This document shows, in pieces, positions 1-7,360 of a stretch of 64,000 nucleotides of DNA (positions are counted from its first letter, which is position 1; each line of letters starts with the position of its first letter). The stretch comes from Bryobacterales bacterium (GTDB lineage: Bacteria; Acidobacteriota; Terriglobia; Bryobacterales; Bryobacteraceae), in contig PMTR01000194.1 of assembly GCA_003167255.1 (NCBI GenBank), forward strand, positions 1 to 64,000, read 5' to 3'. The position numbers and the translations under genes were made by a program. The notes below the pieces were generated by a model. That model was not told the origin of the DNA, did not search any database, and worked only from the letters and a program-made list of their open reading frames with translations.

Positions 1-1
1 C

Positions 2-20
2 AGCCGGCTTTCAGCCGGCT
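2..20. terminator. Short perfect hairpin, possible terminator
   Basis: Two copies of the self-complementary octamer AGCCGGCT are separated by TTC, so the segment can fold into an 8-bp stem with a 3-nt loop. A second, weaker stem (GCGACT/AGTCGC) follows at 35-52. The hairpins lie downstream of the small minus-strand gene at 67-294. There is no clear U-tract, so termination is only one reading; a dispersed palindromic repeat is equally possible. Confidence 0.35.
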
Positions 21-66
21 CTTCCCCGCAACGTGCGACTCTTCGCAGTCGCCCAGCGCGCTCCCC

Positions 67-294
67 CTATTCCTTATTGAGCACGCGCCGGCAACGCTCG
101 AACAATTCCAGCAGCGCTTCGGCGTGTTCCTCTGCCGAGCGCGCCACCGGCTTCCCCGAAAATCCCGTCGAACCCTGCGGCGACTTGCCATATCCCGTGG
201 TCACTGCGATGAACTTCATCAGCTCCACCGCCACTTCGTCCTTGCTGCGCGCCGGAGCGCTGGCCGGGTCGCCGTTCGATTCCTGGTCCGCCAT
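67..294 (-). CDS. Small conserved-looking hypothetical protein (75 aa)
   Basis: A 75-residue acidic protein with no signal peptide and no membrane segment. I do not recognise the family. The second half (SAEEHAEALLELFERCRRVL) looks like an amphipathic helix. The start is well supported: an AGGAGG ribosome-binding site lies 7 nt upstream of the ATG. It is transcribed away from the HipA-like gene at 339, so the two probably share the roughly 45-bp intergenic promoter region. A few residues (TTGYGKSPQGSTGFSG) form a Gly/Ser-rich linker between two likely helical parts. No function is assigned. Confidence 0.6.
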   Translation of the reverse strand: MADQESNGDPASAPARSKDEVAVELMKFIAVTTGYGKSPQGSTGFSGKPVARSAEEHAEALLELFERCRRVLNKE

Positions 295-338
295 TGGTCA
301 TCCTCCTGTGTGTTAAAACTCTAGGTTACTCGATTCCC

Positions 339-1181
339 ATGCCGCTTACGGCTGTCCGGCACGTGCGAAAAATGCGAGGCGGGGCACAGTCCCATCTGCT
401 CGAAGCGGATAACGGCTGCTGGTATGTCGTCAAGTTCCGCAACAATCCCCAGCACCGCCGCATCCTGGTCAACGAACTGCTCTCTTCCGTCTTCCTCGGA
501 TACCTCAAAATCTCCGTTCCGGAAACCGCCCTCATCCGCGTCACCGCCGATTTCCTCGCCGCCAACCCCGAACTCCACCTCAACGTCGGAACCCGCCGCC
601 TGCCCATCGAGCCTGGCTGGCATTTCGGCTCCCAATTCCCCGGCGACCCCAACCGCATCGCCGTTTACGACTACCTGCCCGACGCCCTGCTTCCCCAAGT
701 CGCCAACCTCGACGATTTCCGCGCCGTTCTGGTCTTCGACAAATGGGTCGCCAATGCCGACGGCCGCCAGAGCATCTTCCACCGCGCCCTGGTCCACCGT
801 TCCGAAGACCGTGCGCCCGCATCCCGTCCCGGCTTCGTGGCCCGCATGATCGACCACGGCTTCGCTTTCAACGGCCCCCACTGGGACTTCCCCGAATCCG
901 CCGTCCAGGGCCTCTATCACCGCCGTCAGGTCTACGAGTCCGTCCGCTCCCTCGACGATTTCCGCCCCTGGCTCGACCAAGTCGTTCACTTCCCCGAAGA
1001 AGTCATCGATCAGGCGTGGAAGCGCATCCCGCCCGATTGGATCGACGGCGAGGAAGACCAACTCGCCCAACTCCTCGACCGCCTCCATGCTCGCCGCAGC
1101 CGGCTTCCCGAACTGATCTCCGCCTGCCGCGAAGCCCGCATCAATCCCTTTCCCAACTGGGCAGGAAGCACTACGCGCTAA
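339..1181 (+). CDS. HipA-like kinase domain protein (HipA_2 type)
   Basis: A 280-residue cytoplasmic protein resembling the HipA_2 family of stand-alone HipA-like kinase folds. The N-terminus shows the family signature: residues around RKMRGGAQSHLLEA, then a WYVVKFRNNPQHRR segment carrying the presumed nucleotide-binding lysine and an NEL motif. A VFDKWVANADGR segment fits the catalytic-loop Asp-Asn region, and MIDHGFAF fits the metal-binding Asp. The first possible start is TTG at 294, but the ATG at 339 begins exactly where family members usually begin, so I prefer it. No HipB partner is adjacent, so this is probably not a classical HipBA toxin. The aminotransferase gene starts 1 nt after its stop, suggesting co-transcription. 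Confidence 0.7.
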   Translation: MPLTAVRHVRKMRGGAQSHLLEADNGCWYVVKFRNNPQHRRILVNELLSSVFLGYLKISVPETALIRVTADFLAANPELHLNVGTRRLPIEPGWHFGSQFPGDPNRIAVYDYLPDALLPQVANLDDFRAVLVFDKWVANADGRQSIFHRALVHRSEDRAPASRPGFVARMIDHGFAFNGPHWDFPESAVQGLYHRRQVYESVRSLDDFRPWLDQVVHFPEEVIDQAWKRIPPDWIDGEEDQLAQLLDRLHARRSRLPELISACREARINPFPNWAGSTTR

Positions 1182-1182
1182 A

Positions 1183-2064
1183 ATGGTCTTCGTGCTGCAC
1201 CGTTTCGTACTTCACAACGACCGCATTTGCGAAGCCTCCGAACCCGGCCTTTCTCCCGGCCAGGTGGGCCTGCTCTCCGGCTGGGGAGTCTTCACCACGA
1301 TCCGCGTTGCCGATGGCGTCCTGTTCGCCTTCGACCGCCACTGGGCCCGCATCTCCCGCGACGCCGCCGCTCTCCACGTCCCTCTCCCCATCGCGTCAGA
1401 GACTGTCCACCGCCAGTTGCTTGAGCTGGTTGAAGCCAACAACGCCCGCAACGCGACCCTCCGTCTTGTGATCGTCCGCAACACCGGTGGCATGTGGACC
1501 GGCCCGTCCACCGGCCGCCCCGCCGACCTCATCGCGCTCACCGCCGATTCCAAAGAATGGGGCGCAGCCGTCAGGCTGGCCTACGTTGCCGACGCCCGCC
1601 ATGCCGCCAACCCCTTTTCCGGCACCAAGATCCTCTCCTGGGCCTACAATCTCACTTGGGTGGAACAGGCGCAGGCGCGCGGCCTGGACGAAGTGGTTCT
1701 CCTCAACGAGCACGGCCACGTGGCCGAATGCACGTCCGCCAACATCTTCGCTGCCGTCGGCAACCAGGTCTGGACCCCTCCGCTTAGCGCCGGCTGTCTG
1801 CCTGGCATCACCCGCGAGCTTCTGCTGGGCGAAGTCCACGTCCCCGGGATTGAGCTGATCGAAAAGGATCTGACCCCCTCCGACCTGGAAAGCGCGGATG
1901 AGGTATTCATCACGTCTACCACGCGCAATCTGCTCCCGGCAAGCGAGATCGAAGGAAAAAAGGTGGGCCGCACCGACCACGCTCGGGCCGCGCTATCCGC
2001 CGCCTTCGACGACTACGTCTCGCGATACGTGGCGGAACACAAATCCGCTCCCGTGGCGAAGTAA
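1183..2064 (+). CDS. Class IV aminotransferase (PabC/IlvE-like)
   Basis: A fold-type IV PLP enzyme of 293 residues. The PLP-binding lysine lies in GTKILSW (about residue 149), and the typical segments LLNEHGHVAECTSANIF (cofactor phosphate/substrate region) and FITSTTRNLLP (near the C-terminus) are present. Family members convert branched-chain 2-oxo acids to amino acids (IlvE), cleave aminodeoxychorismate to p-aminobenzoate (PabC) or act on D-amino acids. The sequence alone does not separate these. The gene follows the HipA-like gene by 1 nt and ends 13 bp from the convergent TIGR03435 gene. Length is normal and the protein is cytoplasmic. Confidence 0.8.
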   Translation: MVFVLHRFVLHNDRICEASEPGLSPGQVGLLSGWGVFTTIRVADGVLFAFDRHWARISRDAAALHVPLPIASETVHRQLLELVEANNARNATLRLVIVRNTGGMWTGPSTGRPADLIALTADSKEWGAAVRLAYVADARHAANPFSGTKILSWAYNLTWVEQAQARGLDEVVLLNEHGHVAECTSANIFAAVGNQVWTPPLSAGCLPGITRELLLGEVHVPGIELIEKDLTPSDLESADEVFITSTTRNLLPASEIEGKKVGRTDHARAALSAAFDDYVSRYVAEHKSAPVAK

Positions 2065-2077
2065 GGGATATTAACTG

Positions 2078-2845
2078 TCAGTTGGGCGTGGGAACCGGCT
2101 CGGCATGATCAACCACGAGTATCCTGATCGGCCCGGACTCTGGGACGAGCTTGAGGCCGAGTTGTTCCTGAATCGCCGCGGTGAGTAGCGGCGGAGCGAA
2201 ATCGCTGCCCGCCGGATCGGTATAGTCGCCGGACGCGAAGGTTAGCGTCAAGGTGAAATAGCCGTCCAGGTTGGTTGCGTCCTCGACCGGCTTCCCGGCA
2301 AAGCGAGTCAGGCGTTCCGCCAGTTGCCGCATGGACATCGGACCAACGAGTTGCATCGAGTTTCCGCTCCGCATCGGTGAATTCGGCAAAGCATATCCCT
2401 GCTCCGAGGCTTTCATTTTCGGCCCGTTCGGCAGGACCACCAGACGGTACATGGCTACAGTCCGCGTCACCCAGTGAGTCACCAGATGAAACCGCTCGAC
2501 CAACAGATGCTGCAGCATGGTGCGCATGGTGGCCTGCGACACCGGCGCGCCGCTCGTCGCGGCGATGTCATAGTGATTGTTAGAAAGCCAATCTGGCCCG
2601 GAAACTTGATCGTCCCGCAGATCATAGGCCTGCTTGATCAAAAACCCCAAGCTCATGTTCTTGATGTCGAGTCGATTTGGCAGGACTGTGAAGTGGAAGG
2701 CACCTTCGGAGTCTTTCAACGCCTTTACCGACGCCGCCTCAAACGACAGGGCGGAATCCGGCGCCGCCTGGGCGTACGCAGCCACTCCGGTTGCACCAAA
2801 TGCCAGCAAGCCGACGGCAGAAAGGTTCAGGAAGTTGGCGCGCAT
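2078..2845 (-). CDS. TIGR03435 family protein, exported
   Basis: A 255-residue protein of the TIGR03435 family, greatly expanded in Solibacter relatives and of unknown function. It starts with a signal peptide (MRANFLNLSAVGLLAFGATG, cleavage near AYAQA). The family pattern follows: FEAASVKAL near residue 35, a segment on orderly transition to ISQAYD-like (LIKQAYDL), SGPDWL, then LQHLLVERFHL, and a C-terminal LGLKLVPESGPIRILVVDHAE motif. It stands alone on the minus strand with a convergent neighbour 13 bp away. A second, divergent member lies at 48945-49742. In this family genes are often scattered and unlinked, as here. Confidence 0.85.
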   Translation of the reverse strand: MRANFLNLSAVGLLAFGATGVAAYAQAAPDSALSFEAASVKALKDSEGAFHFTVLPNRLDIKNMSLGFLIKQAYDLRDDQVSGPDWLSNNHYDIAATSGAPVSQATMRTMLQHLLVERFHLVTHWVTRTVAMYRLVVLPNGPKMKASEQGYALPNSPMRSGNSMQLVGPMSMRQLAERLTRFAGKPVEDATNLDGYFTLTLTFASGDYTDPAGSDFAPPLLTAAIQEQLGLKLVPESGPIRILVVDHAEPVPTPN

Positions 2846-2849
2846 AGAG

Positions 2850-3740
2850 CCGGGAGCCCCTTAGGAATTGAGTTTAAGCTAACTAAGAGGGCAGAAGTTA
2901 GAAGCGAGAAGTTCAGAGGTCTGCGCGAAGCGCGCTCCTTCATTCTGACTTCCACATCGACGGTTTGTGTCGATGTTTGCGCCGCCGGCGACAAAAAGGA
3001 AATGGTTCCAAGTGATCCGATTTCCAGCCTCGCCCACCACCGGCATGCACGGCACTGAGCTTCGCGTTCAGGAGCGCCGGACGTTCCGCCTCTCTGCTCC
3101 CCTAGTGCCGTTTTCCCCGGCCCCAGGATCAATGCTTCGAGACTTCGCCGCAGCCTTCTACCTTCTCTCCTCAACGGAGCCGGGCGCTCGTAACGGCCTT
3201 TCCCTCGCCTAAAACGGCTACCGCCTCTCCGCGGCCTCCATTCCAGGGTCAACGTTCCTGGCCTGCTACTTCGCTCCCTGCCCTAAAGCCTCCCTGCCCG
3301 TTCGGCCCTTCTGCTCCATCACCTTCGCCGGTTCGCCCCGGTCAATGGCAACATCAATGCGTCTGGCCCGTTGCAGTTCCGCCTCAAGACTCGACTGGCC
3401 GCTTCCCCTGCCTCCACTCCCCTTCAGGACTTTTACATCCCTCTGGATCGAAGTGTTCAGCAGGCTCCGCTGCCCGTCAGCTCATCTTCCGACTACGCCC
3501 GATTTCCTCTCGCTCCCCGACGCCGGTTCTATTTCTAGGGTTGGCCTCGGATCACCGTTCCTGGTCCGCTACGTTTCCGGAGACTGACTGTTCCTCAAAC
3601 CTCTTGGAACCTTCACCACTATGCGCCCGCAAGCCCTTGCCGGTCAATGCTTTTGTGAGTTCGCACACGCAAAATCCTCAAGATTTATCTGTCTTGTTTC
3701 GAATGAGTTACACGACCTTGCGGTGGATCTTGTGTGGATA
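2850..3740. other. Gene-free region with internal repeats; possible decayed element or long RNA
   Basis: About 900 bp without a convincing gene. The left end (2878-2965) has a degenerate GAAGTTAGAAGCGAGAAG-like run and the inverted pair GCGCGAAGCGCGC. On the + strand one frame from 2967 to 3587 has a single stop (3210) but an implausible Ser/Pro/Leu/Arg-rich composition. On the minus strand the region is strongly purine-rich. A 25-bp motif occurs twice about 300 bp apart (near 3250 and 3550, core CGTTCCTGG followed by C/T-C-T/C-GCTAC). I see no transposase, intron domain V or rRNA signature. Confidence 0.4.
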
Positions 3741-3763
3741 AAACGAGAACCGCGCGCCTTGTT

Positions 3764-4879
3764 CTATTTCTTCAGCTTCAGAATCATCCCGGTATTCGTC
3801 GCCAGCCAGATATTCTCATCGTCCGGCGCCGCCAGGAACGTCCGCAACGCTTCCGCCCGATAATCCACTTCCATTGGTTCCCATTTCGCGAGATCCTTGC
3901 TGACCAGCACCTGCACCCTGCCTGGAATGATGCCGCTCAGTTGGCCTTGTGGCACGTTGCCCGCCAGGTATGCCGTCCCGTCCGCCGCCAGCCAAACATC
4001 GCTGACCGCAAACTTGGCGTCGTGATAAAGCGACCGGCTCTTGCCGGTGGTCCAATCGAGCGCATACGCCTCACTCGGAAAGCGAAACCCCGATCCGTAT
4101 TCGATCAGCCCCAAACCGCCTCCATTGCCCTTTATACGAATCCGCGACACCGTGCCGAACAGCGACACCGAGTTTTGATGCCAGGTCTTGCCGCCGTCAA
4201 TCGTGGACAGGGTATAGGAAAGATGCGGCGATTCCCGCCGGTGAAGCGCCGCCTGCGGATCCACCCAATCAGGCCGCTCATAAAACGCGTTGCGCGGCGG
4301 AATGTTCCATCCCGTAATCACGCCCAGTCGCGGCGTGGCGAACGCAATCCACGTGTAGGCACTGTAGTGCGCGTCCCCCGGCTGTTCCGCCGCCACCAAA
4401 ACTGGAGCCCATTTTTGGCCGCCATCGTGAGTTTCGAGCACGGTTTTCTTCGGCCCTACCGCCCAGCCGTTCTTTTCGTCGGCGAAGTAGACGCGGTAGA
4501 TCTCCCCCGGCGGCTTGGGCAGCCTGGTCCAGGTCTTGCCCATCTCGAGCGTCTGCCACACGCCCTTGGCCGTCACCAGCCAGCCCACGCTCTCATTCAG
4601 GAAGAACAGCGAAACCGGCGTCTCCTTCAACGGCAGCACCTGCCAGTGCGCGCCGCCATCGCTGGTCACCACCGAAGTCGGCTGCTGGCGCTTCCCGTCA
4701 ACGATCACGCCCACCGCCACGCCGCGCGTGGCCGATGGAAACTGCAAGTCCACAATCTCCAGGCGTGACTTGTCCTGATCGTAAAAGTATTGGATCTGCC
4801 AGCGTTGTGCTTCGACCGACGTCGCGCACACCGCCAGAATGGAAACGCCCCAAACCGTCCGAGCAAATGCCGGAATCAC
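3764..4879 (-). CDS. Exported YCF48/BNR-repeat propeller protein
   Basis: A 371-residue protein with an N-terminal signal peptide (cleavage near VEAQR) followed by repeated propeller blades resembling photosystem-stability-factor-like YCF48 and BNR repeats. Blade signatures are visible several times: VTSDGGAHWQVLP, QTLEMGKTWTRLP, ETHDGGQKWAPVL and TIDGGKTWHQNSV, each with the S/T-x-D-G-G-x-x-W Asp-box. Such proteins are extracytoplasmic and usually bind partners or glycans; the role here is unknown. Its start lies 7 nt after the stop of the GAF protein, so the two are probably co-transcribed in the order GAF then propeller. Confidence 0.7.
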   Translation of the reverse strand: MIPAFARTVWGVSILAVCATSVEAQRWQIQYFYDQDKSRLEIVDLQFPSATRGVAVGVIVDGKRQQPTSVVTSDGGAHWQVLPLKETPVSLFFLNESVGWLVTAKGVWQTLEMGKTWTRLPKPPGEIYRVYFADEKNGWAVGPKKTVLETHDGGQKWAPVLVAAEQPGDAHYSAYTWIAFATPRLGVITGWNIPPRNAFYERPDWVDPQAALHRRESPHLSYTLSTIDGGKTWHQNSVSLFGTVSRIRIKGNGGGLGLIEYGSGFRFPSEAYALDWTTGKSRSLYHDAKFAVSDVWLAADGTAYLAGNVPQGQLSGIIPGRVQVLVSKDLAKWEPMEVDYRAEALRTFLAAPDDENIWLATNTGMILKLKK

Positions 4880-4886
4880 CGTGCTC

Positions 4887-5483
4887 CTATTGTTTCATGG
4901 GAATCGGTCCGGAGGAAAGCACCAACTCCACATGATTGGCTGTCTCCACCGCCGTCGGCGCCATTCGCGCCAACACCAGCACGCAGCCGATCTGCTCCCC
5001 GACGGTCGTCAGCACTTCCAGTTCGCCGCCAGTGTGCTGGTGCGGCAAGCGGTGCTGCACGTTGATGACGCCCACTACCCGGTTGCGCGCGATCACCGGA
5101 GCCGAAAGAAATGCCTCAAAGTTGTCTTCTTCCAGTTCGCCGAATTTCTTGAACCGCGCATCCTTGTACGCCTCGCGCGAGATCCCCACCAGCCGCCGCT
5201 CCCGCGCTACCCATCCCGTCAAGCCTTCATTCCAGCGCATCCGCAGCTTGCCAATGGTCGAGGGGTGTGGCGTATTTGACGCGCACAGCACCAGATCGTC
5301 GCCGTCCTGCAAGTAGATCAGGCACGAATCGCACTGCGTGAACTCCACCACCAGCGAGACCACCCCCTGCAATACATCTTGCAGGCTCAGGTCCTTTACC
5401 ATGAAGCGGCTGATCTTCTGAAACAGCCGCAACTGCTGCTCGGTCCGTTGCAGACGCACTTCCAGGTCTTTGGCTTTAGCCAC
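4887..5483 (-). CDS. GAF domain protein
   Basis: A 198-residue cytoplasmic protein. Residues 1-25 form a short coiled coil (KAKDLEVRLQRTEQQLRLFQ). A GAF domain fills about 20-170: VSLVVEFTQCDSCLIYLQD, then GLTGWVARERRLVGI, and the closing APVIARNRVVGVINVQHR strand pair. GAF domains bind small ligands or mediate dimerisation. No output domain is attached, so it may act in trans on a kinase or phosphatase not in this window. It heads a two-gene unit with the propeller protein. The ATG is clear and length is normal for stand-alone GAF proteins. Confidence 0.75.
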   Translation of the reverse strand: MAKAKDLEVRLQRTEQQLRLFQKISRFMVKDLSLQDVLQGVVSLVVEFTQCDSCLIYLQDGDDLVLCASNTPHPSTIGKLRMRWNEGLTGWVARERRLVGISREAYKDARFKKFGELEEDNFEAFLSAPVIARNRVVGVINVQHRLPHQHTGGELEVLTTVGEQIGCVLVLARMAPTAVETANHVELVLSSGPIPMKQ

Positions 5484-5540
5484 GACTCTATTATAGCTTC
5501 GGCCCGGCCCGAGCCCCTCTAGGAGATTGATGAAAAAGGC

Positions 5541-5618
5541 TTAGCCGCCGATGAACGCGGATTAACGCAGATTGAAAACAAAACTTATCCGCGTTCATCG
5601 GCGTTCATCGGCGGCTGA
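5541..5618. repeat. Long inverted repeat (CCGCGTTCATCGG type)
   Basis: A 78-bp palindromic unit between the GAF gene and the copper island. The left arm holds GCCGCCGATGAACGCGGAT (5544-5562). The right arm is ATCCGCGTTCATCGGCG followed by a partial direct copy TTCATCGGCGGC. Arms are separated by an AT-rich loop of about 24 nt. The outer arms can pair nearly perfectly. It resembles dispersed intergenic palindromes rather than a terminator, since the flanking genes are divergent. Confidence 0.7.
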
Positions 5619-5686
5619 AATTGGGTTTTTCAGCATCCTGCTACGCGGTCGCTAGATTTCCGAAAGCCTGCTAAACTGGAATCTGG

Positions 5687-6019
5687 ATGAGAACTTTTTC
5701 CACTTCGTTGATGGTGCTGCTGGTGGTGGCAGCCCTCTTCTTTGGAAACTGCTTCTCCTGCCCGCAGATGCTGCTTGGCTCGCAACCGCATCAGCCACAA
5801 CACAACTGCTGCCCCAGACCGCAACCGGTCTCCGCAAGCTGCCAAGCCCAAGGCATGCAGCATTTCGTCAAAGCCGATAGCGGCGCGCAACCGGTCATTC
5901 TTCCCGTAGCCGCCGACCTCATCGAGACCCCAGCCTTGATCGTTCTTCCCAACGGCCCCTTCACCGTTCCGGCCGCCGCCGAGCACGCTCCGCCCGGCAT
6001 CCTCTCTCTCCGCATCTAA
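5687..6019 (+). CDS. Small exported Cys-rich protein leading the copper island
   Basis: A 110-residue protein with a signal peptide (MRTFSTSLMVLLVVAALFFG). The mature part has a cysteine cluster in its first third (NCFSCPQML, HNCCPRPQ, ASCQAQGMQHF), five or six cysteines plus His and Met, then a Pro/Ala/Val-rich tail without cysteines. The Cys/His/Met mix and its position ahead of a Cus-type pump suggest periplasmic copper binding or sensing, but I do not recognise a named family. It is separated from the TolC-like gene by a hairpin-containing spacer of 95 bp and could share or have its own promoter. Confidence 0.6.
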   Translation: MRTFSTSLMVLLVVAALFFGNCFSCPQMLLGSQPHQPQHNCCPRPQPVSASCQAQGMQHFVKADSGAQPVILPVAADLIETPALIVLPNGPFTVPAAAEHAPPGILSLRI

Positions 6020-6040
6020 ACCTTTCCTCTGACCTGTTGG

Positions 6041-6097
6041 CGCACACACCCGTGTGTGCGAAGTGCCCCTTTGGCCCGACGCTCGTGTCGGTACCGT
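6041..6097. repeat. Two tandem hairpins between the Cys-rich gene and cusC
   Basis: CGCACACACCCGTGTGTGCG (6041-6060) is an almost perfect palindrome (8-bp stem, 4-nt loop). It is followed by CCGACGCTCGTGTCGG, a second stem of 5 bp. They lie 20-70 bp upstream of the cusC start. They could attenuate or process the transcript between the two genes, or be another copy of a dispersed palindrome. No poly-U run follows. Confidence 0.45.
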
Positions 6098-6114
6098 CTT
6101 TCAGGTGAAAGGAA

Positions 6115-7350
6115 ATGACTCTAAAACACTGTCTCTATCTTTTGGCTCTGCCCGCGCTGGCTGCCGCGCAACCCCTGCCCGCGCTCATAAACGAAGCCCT
6201 GCGCAACAACCGCGAGATCCTGGCCGCACAGAAGAAATACGAAGCTGCCCGCCAGCGTCCCGCACAGGAGAACAGCTTGCCGGATCCGATGATCTCGCTG
6301 GGCTATAACAGCGTCGGCAACCCGCTGCCGGGCGCCGGACTTGGCAGCCAGGTGCTGGCAAACGTTGCCGTGATGGTTTCGCAGGAGTTACCGTTCCCTG
6401 GGAAGCTCAAGCTTAAAGGTGACATGGCTTTCAAGGAGGCACAGGCCGAGTTTCAGCAGTACCAAGCCGTGCAACTGGCCGTAATCTCCCGACTGAAGCA
6501 GGCCTACTATCGGCTGCAATACACCTACGCGGCTACCGATCTCCTGGTCCGCGATCGTGACCTGCTGGAAAAGCTATTGAAGGTGACCGAAGACCGCTAT
6601 TCGGTGGGGCGCGCCGCCCAACAGGATGTGTTCAAGGCCCAAACCCAAACCAGCATTCTGGAAACGCGGCTGGTGAAACTCGAACAGGAGCGAAAGAGCC
6701 GCAGCGCTGAGATCAACAGCATTCTGAATCGCGCGGTGGGCACGCCGGTCGGCCGGCCAGAAGATGTAAAGCCGAAAGAGTTGACGGCGACGCTGGAAGA
6801 ACTACTGGCTGCCGCGCGCCAGAATTCGCCGATGCTGGGCCGCGATCAGAAGATGATCGAGCGCTCGGAACTGGCCGTCAACATGGCGCGCAAGGAATAC
6901 TATCCCGACGTCACGCTCAACGCGGGCTATTACAACATGGGATCGATGCCGCCGATGTATGAGGTGCGGGCGGATTTCAAAGTCCCGATCTACTTCTGGC
7001 GCAAACAGCGAGCCGGCGCAAGCGAGCAAGTCAGCAATCTGTCGCAGGTGCGCCGGACGTACGAAGCCACGGACCAATCGCTGCGCTATCAGATCCAGGA
7101 CGATTTCCTTATGGCGCAGGCTTCGGCACGGCTAATGAAGCTCTACAGGCAGACTATCGTGCCGCAAGGGAACCTGGCGCTGGAATCTTCTCTCTCCACT
7201 TACGAAACGGGAAGTGTCGATTTCCTGTCGGTGCTTTCCAACTTTACGATGGTGCTCGATTACGAGATGAACTACTACGACGAGGCGCTTAACTATGCGC
7301 TGGCGCTGAGCCGCCTCGAAGAGACGACGGGCCAAGCGCTCACGGATTGA
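6115..7350 (+). CDS. cusC: TolC-family outer membrane channel (CusC/CzcC-like)
   Basis: A 411-residue outer membrane efflux protein that should provide the exit duct of the tripartite pump encoded with the next two genes. It has a short signal peptide (cleavage near LAAAQP) and two TolC repeats: about residues 25-200 and 220-405. Heptad-rich helices are evident (LLVRDRDLLEKLLKVTEDRY, QDVFKAQTQTSILETRLVKL), and GSVDFLSVLSNF is the typical second-repeat hairpin. There is no Cys after the signal peptide, so it is probably not lipidated, unlike E. coli CusC. A GAAAGGA ribosome-binding site precedes the ATG, and cusB starts 10 nt after its stop. Confidence 0.88.
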   Translation: MTLKHCLYLLALPALAAAQPLPALINEALRNNREILAAQKKYEAARQRPAQENSLPDPMISLGYNSVGNPLPGAGLGSQVLANVAVMVSQELPFPGKLKLKGDMAFKEAQAEFQQYQAVQLAVISRLKQAYYRLQYTYAATDLLVRDRDLLEKLLKVTEDRYSVGRAAQQDVFKAQTQTSILETRLVKLEQERKSRSAEINSILNRAVGTPVGRPEDVKPKELTATLEELLAAARQNSPMLGRDQKMIERSELAVNMARKEYYPDVTLNAGYYNMGSMPPMYEVRADFKVPIYFWRKQRAGASEQVSNLSQVRRTYEATDQSLRYQIQDDFLMAQASARLMKLYRQTIVPQGNLALESSLSTYETGSVDFLSVLSNFTMVLDYEMNYYDEALNYALALSRLEETTGQALTD

Positions 7351-7360
7351 GGCAATTCAA

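Noticed and set aside
2967-3587. Protein gene on the + strand in the gene-free region
   Set aside because: Contains an internal stop, lacks a start with ribosome-binding site, and has a Ser/Pro/Arg-rich composition resembling translated non-coding DNA.
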